DNA of 64,000 nt from Ferruginibacter sp. GTDB lineage: Bacteria; Bacteroidota; Bacteroidia; Chitinophagales; Chitinophagaceae. Position 1 is the first letter of the stretch, and every line of letters starts with the position of its first letter. This document shows positions 1 through 8,488 of the stretch, in pieces. Location: the NCBI GenBank assembly GCA_013141435.1, contig JABFQZ010000040.1:1-64000 (forward strand), written 5' to 3'. The notes under the pieces were generated by a model. It made no database searches, was not told the DNA's origin, and was given only the letters and a program-made list of their open reading frames with translations. The position numbers and the translations under genes are program-made.

Positions 1-483
1 GCTGTAATTTTACCAAATGATTTTTACCACCCTTTATTAAATGATAGTAAACTTTTAACAGAAAAACAAAGAAATACGTTAAGGCCAATTATTGAAAAAG
101 AAAGTATTAGTTTTTCTGTAGCTGCGGTTTCAAATGTAATAATTGATAAAATAAATATTTTACAAGCGTCTTTCAAAGCAATGCATATAGCTATTTCTAA
201 TTTAAAAACAACTCCTACTTATTTGCTAATTGATGGAAATAGATTTAAACCTTATAATAAAATAAATCATACTTGTATTGTAAAAGGCGATAGTAAATAT
301 GCATCTATTGCTGCAGCTAGTATATTAGCCAAAACATATAGAGATGAATACATGCTAAAATTACATAATAAATTTAATTATTATGGTTGGGACAAAAACA
401 AAGGGTATGGTACAGGTTTTCATAGGGATGCTATTGCTAAATATGGATTGTGTAAATATCATAGAAAAAGTTTTAAAATATAA
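1..483 (+). CDS. rnhB: Ribonuclease HII, 5'-truncated by window edge
   Basis: RNase HII removes RNA from RNA-DNA hybrids and excises misincorporated ribonucleotides. The reading frame is open from base 1 and runs to the TAA at 481-483, giving 160 visible residues. It begins in the region (AVILPND.., LNDSKLLTEKQR) that follows the N-terminal acidic DEAGRG motif of the family; that motif lies outside the window. The middle holds LIDGN, then GDSKYASIAAASILAK with the conserved acidic and Lys residues, and the C-terminus has the family GYGT..H block. The ATG at 181 is internal, not the start. The next gene follows after 74 bp in the same direction. Identification is secure from motif order; only the N-terminal quarter is missing. 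Confidence 0.93.
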   Translation, partial: AVILPNDFYHPLLNDSKLLTEKQRNTLRPIIEKESISFSVAAVSNVIIDKINILQASFKAMHIAISNLKTTPTYLLIDGNRFKPYNKINHTCIVKGDSKYASIAAASILAKTYRDEYMLKLHNKFNYYGWDKNKGYGTGFHRDAIAKYGLCKYHRKSFKI

Positions 484-557
484 TCTCATTTTAAAACGCT
501 ACAACTTGTAAAAATAAAAAATTGTATCTTACGTTAATAATAAACTTTCTATAATTA

Positions 558-2771
558 ATGAAAACAAAAAAGAGATTACGAATAATCTTACTGATTTTTT
601 TATTAATTTTTATGTTTGCTGCTTTTTTATTAGAAAAAGTTGTTTCTAATAAATTGCACATTTTGTTAGAAGCTAGGCTTAAAACTAACGAAAATCAGAT
701 AGAAAAAATATTTTACATACATAGTTCTTCTTTGCGGTCGTATGTAGAAGAAAACAGTTATTGGACTGAATTGTGTGATGCTGTAATACAAAATGATAGC
801 GCATGGATATATAAAAACATGGCTATTCCACTTCAAACTAAATCATATAGAGCCAATTATTTAAGTGTTACTAATAATTATGGTCGTTATATTTTTGTTG
901 ATATTTTTTCTAAAAAAAATTTATTTGTAAATAAATCTAATGCCGATGCATCTACTTTTATTAAAACATTTAATTCTAAACTAACCGAAAAATATTGTTA
1001 TAGAAACAATGGTGTTTATTTTGAAGGTTTTGTAAGTTCTATTGTACCAGGAAACGATTTTAAAAAAATTACTAAGCCTGTTGGTTATTTATTTGTAAGT
1101 AAAATAATTGATTCGGCATATTTAAATCAACTACACGAAATTAATACAGAGTTTGATTATAGTTTTTTACCAATAAATACACTTACCACACCTTCTAATT
1201 TTATAAATAAAAAAACAGCTGTTTTAACTTGTTTTAAAACTATTTCTTGTTTAAATGCTCCGCCTATTATTATAAAAATATCCAACAAAAGACCAGAGGT
1301 TTTAATTTATCAAACTTCTTTACGGTTTGCTATTTTATTTTTTCTTTTATTTTTATTGTTATTATTTTATTTTTTATACCGTTATTTTTCTTCTACTTTT
1401 TTAAACCCTTTAGAAAAAATTACAGTTGCTCTAGAAGAAAATAATCCAATGGCATTAAAAAATATTTCAATTAATAATACAGAGTTTGGTAAAGTTGCAC
1501 TCTTAATTGAAACTTTTTTTTATCAAAATAAAAAATTCCAGTCCGAAATAGATAATAGAATTAGAACGGAGGAAGAATTAAAGTGGGCTATAGATAAAAT
1601 AGAAATTGCAACTTTAGAAAAACTAAGGGCTGAGCAATCCACTAATGCAAAAAGTGAATTTTTAGCATCTATGAGCCATGAAATACGCACACCTATAAAT
1701 GGAGTTATTGGTGTGGCTAATTTATTAAAAGGCGAAAAACTAACTCCCCGACAAAAAGAGTATGTAGATATTTTAAATTATTCGAGTAAACATTTATTGG
1801 CATTAGTTTCGGATATTTTAGATTTTTCAAAAATAGAAACCGGTAAAATAGAGTTTGAAACTACATCTTTCAATTTGAATACTGTATGTAATTCTATTTA
1901 TAAAATTTTTGAAATTACTGCTATAGATAAAAACCTAAACCTTTCTTTTATTCCCGATAATTCTATCGTAAATTCTGTTTATGGAGATAGTATGCGATTA
2001 AATCAAATATTAACAAACTTAGTTGGTAATGCAATAAAATTTACCAAAGAAGGATCGGTCACTTTTAGTTATAAACTATTATCGAAAACCAATAAAAATT
2101 GTACTTTTCGTTTTACTGTAACCGATACTGGTATTGGTATTGCCGAAAACGAACAACAAAAAATATTTGATGGTTTTTCGCAAGCTAATAAAAAAATATC
2201 TAGCACATTTGGGGGTACTGGGTTGGGGTTGGCTATTAGTAAAAAATTAATTGAGTTACAGGGAGGTAAGCTTGATATGAAAAGTAAACTTGGCGAGGGT
2301 ACTACTTTTACATTTTATTTAAGTTTCGAAAATGGTGCATACGAAACTGATATTATTTTACCTTCGGCAACATCTATTTTAAATACAACTAACTTAAACG
2401 GATTACGTATATTAGTTGCGGAAGATAATAATATCAATGTATTGGTTCTAAAACGTTTTTTAGAAAAATGGGGAATTGCTTATAAAGTGGCTCAAAATGG
2501 TAAGCTTGCTTTAGATTTGCTTGAAAAAGAGCCTTTTGATTTAATATTGATGGATATTCATATGCCAGAAATGGATGGGGAGGAAGCAACTAAAATAATA
2601 CGAGAAAAAACTAATACTTCATATAATAATATACCAATTATAGCTTTAACTGCCAATGCTTCTTCCGAAATGCAGAACAAGCTACTTTCTAATGGATTTA
2701 CAAATTATATTAGCAAGCCTTTTAACCCCGATATTTTATTTAAGTTGTTAAAAAAACATTATATGAATTAA
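558..2771 (+). CDS. Hybrid sensor histidine kinase/response regulator with CHASE4-like sensor
   Basis: Membrane-bound hybrid kinase of 737 residues. A transmembrane segment at about 8-29 and a second at about 254-275 bracket an extracytoplasmic domain whose YWTELCDAVIQND segment resembles CHASE4 sensors. The HisKA H-box SHEIRTPINGVIG carries phosphoacceptor His374. A HATPase_c domain follows, with an N-box (NQILTNLVGNAIKF), DTGIGI and GGTGLGLAISKKL. The C-terminal receiver (about 620-737) has the acidic pair ILVAEDN, phospho-acceptor Asp666 in LMDIHMPEMDG, LTA and SKPF. No separate DNA-binding regulator or HPt protein is adjacent, so the output partner is unknown. The gene stands alone, with its stop only 6 bp from the end of the convergent mnmG. 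The ligand of the sensor domain cannot be read from sequence. Confidence 0.92.
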   Translation: MKTKKRLRIILLIFLLIFMFAAFLLEKVVSNKLHILLEARLKTNENQIEKIFYIHSSSLRSYVEENSYWTELCDAVIQNDSAWIYKNMAIPLQTKSYRANYLSVTNNYGRYIFVDIFSKKNLFVNKSNADASTFIKTFNSKLTEKYCYRNNGVYFEGFVSSIVPGNDFKKITKPVGYLFVSKIIDSAYLNQLHEINTEFDYSFLPINTLTTPSNFINKKTAVLTCFKTISCLNAPPIIIKISNKRPEVLIYQTSLRFAILFFLLFLLLLFYFLYRYFSSTFLNPLEKITVALEENNPMALKNISINNTEFGKVALLIETFFYQNKKFQSEIDNRIRTEEELKWAIDKIEIATLEKLRAEQSTNAKSEFLASMSHEIRTPINGVIGVANLLKGEKLTPRQKEYVDILNYSSKHLLALVSDILDFSKIETGKIEFETTSFNLNTVCNSIYKIFEITAIDKNLNLSFIPDNSIVNSVYGDSMRLNQILTNLVGNAIKFTKEGSVTFSYKLLSKTNKNCTFRFTVTDTGIGIAENEQQKIFDGFSQANKKISSTFGGTGLGLAISKKLIELQGGKLDMKSKLGEGTTFTFYLSFENGAYETDIILPSATSILNTTNLNGLRILVAEDNNINVLVLKRFLEKWGIAYKVAQNGKLALDLLEKEPFDLILMDIHMPEMDGEEATKIIREKTNTSYNNIPIIALTANASSEMQNKLLSNGFTNYISKPFNPDILFKLLKKHYMN

Positions 2772-2777
2772 ATTTTA

Positions 2778-4646
2778 TCACCTACCCATATACACCATCA
2801 ATATTTGTACATCGCTTGGGTTTACACCACTTATACGGCTTGCTTGACCTAGTGTACGTGGTTGTATTTTTTTAAATTTTTGTTTAGCTTCGTTACCCAA
2901 ACTTACTAATTTGTCGTAATTAAAATCTTGTGGAATTGCAAGGTTTTCTAATTGGCTCATTTTTTCTACCAATTCTTTTTCTTTTTCTATATAAGTAAAA
3001 TATTTAATTTGTATTTCAGCTTGTTCTATTACCTCCACATTGTAGTTTTGTAAAGAATCTTTTACAACTGTTACTTTTTGCATCATATCAAATAAGGTAA
3101 TATTGGGGCGTAATAATATTTGCCCAAGTTTTTGCCTAAAGGCTAAAGGTGCAGAGTTTACAGAAATTAAATATTTGTCTGCATCTATTGCATTGATTGG
3201 CAATGTATTAATTAATTCAATAGCTTCTTCTACCTGCTTTCTTTTAATTAAAACATTATCCATTCTTTGTTGCGAAGCCAATCCTAATTTATAACTCATT
3301 TCTGTGAGGCGCAAATCTGCATTATCTTGTCGTAATAATGTTCTAAATTCTGCCCTACTGGTAAACATTCTGTAAGGCTCATCTGTTCCTTTATTAATAA
3401 GATCATCTATCAACACTCCTATATATGCTTCGCTTCGCTTTAATATGAAAGGGGCTTCATCTTTCGTTGCCAAATGTGCATTTATACCAGCCATTAAGCC
3501 TTGGCAAGCGGCTTCCTCATAGCCTGTTGTACCATTTATTTGCCCAGCAAAAAACAAATTCTTTATTAATTTGGTTTCTAAACTAACTGTAAGTTGTGTT
3601 GGTGGAAAAAAATCGTATTCTATAGCATACCCTGGTCTAAACATTTTACAGTTTTCAAAACCGGGAACTTTTCTTAATGCTTTAATTTGTACTTCTTCGG
3701 GCAATGAAGATGAAAAGCCATTTACATAAATTTCTACTGTATTCCAACCCTCTGGTTCTACAAAAAGTTGGTGTCTTTCTCTTTCGGCAAATCTATTTAT
3801 TTTATCTTCTATACTTGGGCAATAGCGTGGACCAGTGCCATGTATGCGACCCTGAAACATTGGGCTACTTTCAAAACCTGTTTTTAAAATATCATGTACT
3901 TCTTGGTTTGTATAAGTTACCCAACAACTTCTTTGTAGTGTTGACTTAAGTGTTGGTTTTTCTAAATAACTAAACCCTACTAATTCTTCATCGCCTTTTT
4001 GTTCTTCCATTTTTGAGTAATCAAGGCTTCTTCCATCTATACGTGGTGGTGTACCTGTTTTTAAACGAGCCGTTTCAAAACCAAGTTCTACCAATTGCTC
4101 TGTTATTCCTGTAGCAGCTTTTTCTGCTACCCTTCCACCGCCAAAGTTTTTTTCTCCAATATGTATTACACCATTTAAAAAAGTTCCATTGGTTAATACC
4201 ACCGAATTACTATAAATTTTATGACCAAGCCCTGTAATAACCCCTTTTACCACACCATTTTCTACTATTAAATTATATACCGTATCCTGATAAAAATCTA
4301 CATTTTTTGTTTGCTCTAGCATTTCCCTCCATGTTTGGGCAAAAAGCATACGATCACTTTGGGCTCTTGGGCTCCACATTGCTGGTCCTTTTGAGCGATT
4401 AAGCATACGAAATTGTATCATACTCTTATCGGTAACTATTCCACTATATCCTCCAAGTGCATCTATTTCTCTTACAATTTGCCCTTTTGCAATTCCTCCC
4501 ATAGCAGGGTTACAGCTCATTTGGGCAATAGTTTGCATATTCATGGTAATAAGTAAGGTTTTACTACCCATATTGGCACCTGCGGCAGCGGCTTCACAAC
4601 CTGCATGCCCTGCACCTACTACTATAATATCGTATTTTGGAAACAT
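2778..4646 (-). CDS. mnmG: tRNA uridine-5-carboxymethylaminomethyl synthase MnmG (GidA)
   Basis: FAD-dependent enzyme that with MnmE builds the (carboxymethyl)aminomethyl group at C5 of wobble U34 in several tRNAs. The 622-residue length is normal. The N-terminus YDIIVVGAGHAGCEAA is the FAD dinucleotide fold; RMLNRSKGPAMWSPRAQ, GPRYCPSIEDK and YEEAACQGLMAGINA are family signatures, and the C-terminal helical MnmE-binding domain is complete (ending in ASRISGVNPSDVQILM). The ATG at 4644-4646 is preceded by a -7 box ending 4 nt upstream, so the mRNA is probably leaderless. In many bacteria gidA lies near the replication origin; parS-like sites directly upstream and the AT-rich region 5 kb away fit that picture here. 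Confidence 0.97.
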   Translation of the reverse strand: MFPKYDIIVVGAGHAGCEAAAAGANMGSKTLLITMNMQTIAQMSCNPAMGGIAKGQIVREIDALGGYSGIVTDKSMIQFRMLNRSKGPAMWSPRAQSDRMLFAQTWREMLEQTKNVDFYQDTVYNLIVENGVVKGVITGLGHKIYSNSVVLTNGTFLNGVIHIGEKNFGGGRVAEKAATGITEQLVELGFETARLKTGTPPRIDGRSLDYSKMEEQKGDEELVGFSYLEKPTLKSTLQRSCWVTYTNQEVHDILKTGFESSPMFQGRIHGTGPRYCPSIEDKINRFAERERHQLFVEPEGWNTVEIYVNGFSSSLPEEVQIKALRKVPGFENCKMFRPGYAIEYDFFPPTQLTVSLETKLIKNLFFAGQINGTTGYEEAACQGLMAGINAHLATKDEAPFILKRSEAYIGVLIDDLINKGTDEPYRMFTSRAEFRTLLRQDNADLRLTEMSYKLGLASQQRMDNVLIKRKQVEEAIELINTLPINAIDADKYLISVNSAPLAFRQKLGQILLRPNITLFDMMQKVTVVKDSLQNYNVEVIEQAEIQIKYFTYIEKEKELVEKMSQLENLAIPQDFNYDKLVSLGNEAKQKFKKIQPRTLGQASRISGVNPSDVQILMVYMGR

Positions 4647-4650
4647 AAAG

Positions 4651-4658
4651 CAAAGTTA
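4651..4658 (-). promoter_or_regulatory. -7 box TAACTTTG for mnmG, 4 nt from ATG
   Basis: Read on the minus strand, TAACTTTG matches the Bacteroidota -7 consensus TAnnTTTG exactly and ends 4 nt before the mnmG ATG. No clear -33 TTTG is seen. With this spacing transcription should begin at or next to the start codon. Confidence 0.5.
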
Positions 4659-4673
4659 CGAGTTGGGGCGGAT

Positions 4674-4717
4674 ACGTATATACATGGGCTACATGTATGT
4701 ATAACCTATGTATACGT
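4674..4717. repeat. Imperfect inverted repeat of GTATA/CATGTA words
   Basis: Alternating pyrimidine-purine words (ACGTATATACAT, TACATGTATGTATA, CTATGTATACGT) form an imperfect dyad in the mnmG-ybeY intergenic region, upstream of the two parS-like sites. Function unknown; it could be a regulatory operator or part of a partition region. Confidence 0.35.
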
Positions 4718-4818
4718 TTCACCACTAGTTACTCAAGGTATATACCGATAAGGTTTGTTGAGCAAGAGGATTGAAATAAATTAATGTAACTAACTCATTT
4801 ATAAGCTATATAACACAA

Positions 4819-4834
4819 TGCTTCACGTGGAACG
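4819..4834. other. parS-like site 1 (TGCTTCACGTGGAACG)
   Basis: A 16-mer centred on CACGTG with arms that match the conserved chromosomal parS palindrome TGTTnCACGTGnAACA at 14 of 16 positions (mismatches at positions 3 and 16, counting n as free). ParB/Spo0J binds such sites to organise and segregate the origin region. It is intergenic and 48 bp from a second, better copy. Confidence 0.6.
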
Positions 4835-4866
4835 TTTTTATATTTTAGGGAGTAATTTTTTTCACA

Positions 4867-4882
4867 TGCTCCACGTGGAACA
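4867..4882. other. parS-like site 2 (TGCTCCACGTGGAACA)
   Basis: Near-perfect dyad: it differs from the palindrome TGTTCCACGTGGAACA at one base (position 3). It sits 1 bp from the ybeY stop codon and 48 bp from site 1 in the same register. Two such sites in one 237-bp intergenic gap are unlikely by chance in DNA this AT-rich. No parA/parB genes are in the window. Confidence 0.68.
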
Positions 4883-4883
4883 T

Positions 4884-5306
4884 CTACTCAAAATACATAC
4901 TTAAATAATCATCTTCTTTATCTCTCATAAATAAAGAATCTTTTTTTGTTTTATCCTTATATCCACAAAGGTGAAGTGCTCCGTGAAAAATTACCCTATG
5001 AAGTTCGGTTTCGAAAGAGGATTGATGTGTAATAGCGTTTTCTTTAACCCTATCTACACTAATGTATATTTCTCCAATGGTAGGCGAAGATTTTGATGCG
5101 CTTAAATCGAATGTTATAATATCGGTATAAAAATTATGTTGAAGGAATTTATTATTTACCTCTAAAAGATATTCATCGGAACAAAAGATATAGCTTAATG
5201 ATTTGAATAGTTTTTTTTCTTTTGTAAATAATATAGGAATAAAAGCTTTTAAGGACTTTCTGTTTTGCAGATTTACTTTAACTAGTTGATGAAAGTATAT
5301 TGACAT
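4884..5306 (-). CDS. ybeY: rRNA maturation endoribonuclease YbeY
   Basis: Single-strand endoribonuclease of the UPF0054 family, acting in 16S rRNA 3'-end maturation and ribosome quality control. 140 residues, as expected. Visible landmarks are LLEVNNKFLQHNFYTDIITFD (family: N..yR..d..TDVLSFp), IGEIYISVDRV, and the metal-binding block HGALHLCGYKD at residues 108-118. The usual block is HxxxHxxxxxH; here the third ligand position, residue 118, is Asp instead of His. From memory this GYKD variant is usual in Bacteroidota, so it is probably not a defect. It is transcribed toward mnmG, with the parS-like sites in between. Confidence 0.93.
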   Translation of the reverse strand: MSIYFHQLVKVNLQNRKSLKAFIPILFTKEKKLFKSLSYIFCSDEYLLEVNNKFLQHNFYTDIITFDLSASKSSPTIGEIYISVDRVKENAITHQSSFETELHRVIFHGALHLCGYKDKTKKDSLFMRDKEDDYLSMYFE

Positions 5307-5382
5307 CTTTTCTTTATTTCGAAATGAATAATTGTTGTTATAGTTTATTTTTACACTTTGTAAAATTAGAAGCTATTTACTA

Positions 5383-5607
5383 ATGTATAAGAAGTTATCA
5401 GAAATAAAGATTGGAAAAGAAGTAATAATAAGAGCTTTTGAAAATGAAGAAATTTTTTTGAAATTAATGGAAATGGGTTGTGTACCTGGAGAAAAAATTA
5501 CAATAAATAAGATTGCTCCATTTAAAGATCCAATTTCAGTATCTATTGCCGGTTATTCGTTAAGCTTAAGATTAGATGAAGCAGAACATATTTTGGTAGA
5601 AGAGTAA
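5383..5607 (+). CDS. FeoA-domain protein
   Basis: 74-residue SH3-like FeoA protein, normally the small cytosolic partner of the ferrous iron transporter FeoB. Visible are LSEIKIGKEVIIRAF, FLKLMEMGCVPGEKITINKIAPFKDPISVSIAGYSLSLR and a C-terminal acidic tail; the LxEMGxxPG and PfxDPi elements are diagnostic. No feoB follows: the next gene is nadD, 50 bp downstream in the same direction. Either feoB lies elsewhere or this is a stand-alone FeoA-like protein. Confidence 0.88.
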   Translation: MYKKLSEIKIGKEVIIRAFENEEIFLKLMEMGCVPGEKITINKIAPFKDPISVSIAGYSLSLRLDEAEHILVEE

Positions 5608-5657
5608 AAATAAAATTTGTACAGTTTTTTAACTTAGAAACTTTGTGGTTCAAAAAA

Positions 5658-6245
5658 ATGAAAATAGGTTTATACTTTGGTTCGTTCAACCCCATACATA
5701 CAGGGCATTTAATTATTGCTAACCATATAGCAAACAATACCCAATTAGATGAAGTATGGTTTGTGGTTTCTCCGCAAAACCCTTTTAAAAATACCAATAG
5801 TTTATTAAATGAACAACATCGATTATCACTTGTAAAAATTGCTATAGAAGGAGAGAAAAAATTAAAAGCAAGTAATATTGAGTTTAAATTACCTAAACCT
5901 TCTTACACCGCTGATACTTTAATTTACTTATCTGAAAAATATCCAAACAATGTTTTTTCAATAATAATGGGAAGCGATGGTTATCAAAATATTGAAAAAT
6001 GGAAAAATTTTAAATATATAATAAATAATTATAATATATTTATTTATAACCGTCCCCATTTTTTTATAAATAATACTGAAAAAAATATAATTATTGTAGA
6101 TGCTCCTTTATTAGAAATATCATCAACATTAATTCGCAAAAATATTAAAGAAAGAAAATCGATTAGATATTTAGTAACAGATAAAGTTATGGAAGAGATT
6201 GAACTAAGGAATTTCTATAATTCTAATTTAGAAAATCCATCCTAA
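5658..6245 (+). CDS. nadD: Nicotinate-nucleotide adenylyltransferase NadD
   Basis: Transfers AMP from ATP to nicotinate mononucleotide to make deamido-NAD, the penultimate step of NAD synthesis. 195 residues from the ATG at 5658; an upstream in-frame TTG at 5643 exists, but MKIGLYFGSFNPIHTGHL is the canonical N-terminus. The nucleotidyltransferase (T/H)xGH motif is in IHTGHL, a PSYTADTL block follows, and the ISSTLIRKNI block gives the ISxTxIR signature. It follows feoA and overlaps the 3' end of convergent chrA by 18 bp. With nadA 2 kb away and the pnuC/nadR pair beyond the putative origin it belongs to a local NAD gene group. Confidence 0.95.
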   Translation: MKIGLYFGSFNPIHTGHLIIANHIANNTQLDEVWFVVSPQNPFKNTNSLLNEQHRLSLVKIAIEGEKKLKASNIEFKLPKPSYTADTLIYLSEKYPNNVFSIIMGSDGYQNIEKWKNFKYIINNYNIFIYNRPHFFINNTEKNIIIVDAPLLEISSTLIRKNIKERKSIRYLVTDKVMEEIELRNFYNSNLENPS

Positions 6246-7475
6246 AAAAATACAAAATAAAACAATAAATGGCGGAGCTAATTTTGTATAATTTAACAAA
6301 ATAAAAGTAGTAATTATAACAAATGCAGATATCAAAAGAGATAAATTAAAAGATTGAACATTAAAATTAACTTTTAGTAAATAAATACCTGCAGCCACCA
6401 TTACGCCTACAACAACGGCATTTATACCTTCTAACGCTCTAAAAACAGCTGCATATTTTTTTAAATATTGCCATACAGGAAAAAAAAATAAAACCAATAA
6501 TGCACTTGGTAAAAAAATGGCAATTGTACCTATAAAACATCCTAACAATTGGTCGCCAGATCCTTTATTTTTCATAGCTATACCACCAGTAAAACTAGCT
6601 ACAGAAAATACTGGACCAGGTATTGCTCTTACAAATCCATATCCTGTAAGTAAATCATCTTTATTTATAGAAATTCTATATTCATTATCTATATTATTTT
6701 GTGTTGGCCTTTCAATATATTGATCAATCATCATAGGTAACAAAACATCACCTCCTCCAAAAACTAAACTACCAAAACGATAAAAATTTTCAAATAAATT
6801 ATATGCTTTTCTGTTTCCCCATTGTTGCTTACGAGCTGTTTCACTTAATATACCTGCAATCAAAAAAATAATAACAAATAACCAAATATTTGTCCATTTT
6901 ATTTGTTTTGGTTTTATTATCTCTTTTTCAGTAATACGCTTACTACTAAAACTAGTTGCTAACCCAGCACAAAATATTAAAAATGGGAAAATCCAAGGTG
7001 TTTTAAAAAAAATAAAAGTAAGAATAATTGCTATTATGAAAATAATACGTGTAATAAAATTATTGATAGATAACTTATATAATTTTATTGTAGCAAATAT
7101 TAAAAACCCAATTGCCATTGGTTCTAAATACTTGAATAAGTTTTGTGATAAATTTTTATCGGGAAATAATGTAATAAAAAAAGATAAAGCTCCCATTATG
7201 ATAGATGCTGGCAAAATCCAAATTACTAACGTTATTACTGCTAATAAAACACCACCTCTTTTATAACCAATTAATGTAATTGTTTGTGTACTACCAGGAC
7301 CTGGCAATAATTGGCAAAAAGAATTAAACTCAACTAATTCTTCTTCGCTAACATAATTAAATTTTTTTACAAAAATTTTAAGCATCATACCAAAATGCCC
7401 TTGTGGACCACCAAATGCAGTAAGACTATAAAAAAATACAGTTTTTAAAAAATTTATATGGCGAAGTAATTTCAA
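6228..7475 (-). CDS. chrA: Chromate transporter, ChrA (CHR) family
   Basis: Inner-membrane protein of about ten predicted helices with two tandem CHR domains, the long form of the family (415 residues). The duplicated signature is visible as AFGGPQGHFGMM in the first half and FGGGDVLLPMM in the second, each followed by a PGP-containing loop (QLLPGPGSTQT and RAIPGPVFSVASF). Family members expel chromate, probably by anion exchange; for many housekeeping homologues the real substrate is unknown. The start is a TTG at 7473-7475 (MKLLRHINFLK). It sits 22 bp after the oxygenase gene in the same direction and could be cotranscribed. Confidence 0.9.
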   Translation of the reverse strand: MKLLRHINFLKTVFFYSLTAFGGPQGHFGMMLKIFVKKFNYVSEEELVEFNSFCQLLPGPGSTQTITLIGYKRGGVLLAVITLVIWILPASIIMGALSFFITLFPDKNLSQNLFKYLEPMAIGFLIFATIKLYKLSINNFITRIIFIIAIILTFIFFKTPWIFPFLIFCAGLATSFSSKRITEKEIIKPKQIKWTNIWLFVIIFLIAGILSETARKQQWGNRKAYNLFENFYRFGSLVFGGGDVLLPMMIDQYIERPTQNNIDNEYRISINKDDLLTGYGFVRAIPGPVFSVASFTGGIAMKNKGSGDQLLGCFIGTIAIFLPSALLVLFFFPVWQYLKKYAAVFRALEGINAVVVGVMVAAGIYLLKVNFNVQSFNLSLLISAFVIITTFILLNYTKLAPPFIVLFCIFLGWIF

Positions 7476-7497
7476 ATTAAAAAATATAAGGAATTAT

Positions 7498-8439
7498 TTA
7501 TTTTTTTAAACCTATCTCTCTTAATCTTTCATCTAAATATTCGCCTGCTGTAGTATCTTTATAACCAATTGGATTTATTTCGGTAATACAACTATCTAAG
7601 CACCTTAAACTCATACTGCTACGAGGGTGTAAAAAGAAAGGAATAGAAAAACGGCTTGTATGCCACAAATCTCTATTAGGGTTTACAACTCTATGTGTAG
7701 TACTTCGTAATTTATTATTTGTTAACCTTTGTAACATATCGCCTACATTCACCACAATTTGCTCAGGAAGGCTTGTAACTGCTATCCATTCACCCTGCTT
7801 AGTTAGTATCTCTAAACCATCAGCAGAAGCTCCTATGAGTAGTGTAATAAGATTTATATCTTCATGTTGCTCTGCTCTTATAGCACTAATTGGCTCAGTT
7901 GTAATTGGAGGGTAATGAATGGCACGTAAAATACTATTACCATGTTGTATATAATTATCAAAGTAAAATTGATCTAAACCAAGATATAATGCTATTGCTT
8001 GCAATAAAGAAGTACCAGATTTTTCAAAACCACTAAAAGCTTCATCAAAAATTTTATTAAAGTGTATTACTTCTTTAACTTTCACATTATCTGGGTAATT
8101 TTCTTCTTTTAAATTGATGGTAGAAATTTGTCCGTATTGAAAAAATTCTTTTAAATCGGGTACTTCACTTCCTTTTGCTTGTTCTTTACCAAAACTAGTA
8201 TAACCTCTTTGCCCTGCAAGGTTATTAATTTCGTAAGATTTTTTTATTTCTAACGGTAAAGAAAAAAATTCTTGTACATTTTTATATAAATCTTCTATTA
8301 ATTTATCTTTTACCCCATGATTTTTAACAGCCACAAAACCTACCTCTTCGTAAGCTTTACCAAGCTTTTGTACGAAATTGTTTTTTCTAACTAAATCGCC
8401 ACTTAAAAAATCAGCTAAATCTACAGATGGTATTGACAT
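7498..8439 (-). CDS. Isopenicillin N synthase-like Fe(II)/2-oxoglutarate dioxygenase
   Basis: Soluble non-haem iron oxygenase of 313 residues. The N-terminal DIOX_N-like region (SIPSVDLADF..VGFVAVKNHGV) is followed by the double-stranded beta-helix core with the HxD...H iron triad: His192 and Asp194 in EQHEDINL, His249 in STTHRVVNP, and the RxS co-substrate motif SRFSIPFF. This architecture is shared with isopenicillin N synthase, gibberellin oxidases and ethylene-forming enzymes; Bacteroidota homologues are annotated only to family level, so no substrate is proposed. It lies between nadA (49 bp upstream) and chrA (22 bp downstream), all on the minus strand. Confidence 0.9.
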   Translation of the reverse strand: MSIPSVDLADFLSGDLVRKNNFVQKLGKAYEEVGFVAVKNHGVKDKLIEDLYKNVQEFFSLPLEIKKSYEINNLAGQRGYTSFGKEQAKGSEVPDLKEFFQYGQISTINLKEENYPDNVKVKEVIHFNKIFDEAFSGFEKSGTSLLQAIALYLGLDQFYFDNYIQHGNSILRAIHYPPITTEPISAIRAEQHEDINLITLLIGASADGLEILTKQGEWIAVTSLPEQIVVNVGDMLQRLTNNKLRSTTHRVVNPNRDLWHTSRFSIPFFLHPRSSMSLRCLDSCITEINPIGYKDTTAGEYLDERLREIGLKK

Positions 8440-8488
8440 AAAAAAAAATTATAAAAGGATAAATTTAAAGTTAATAATAAAATTTTGC

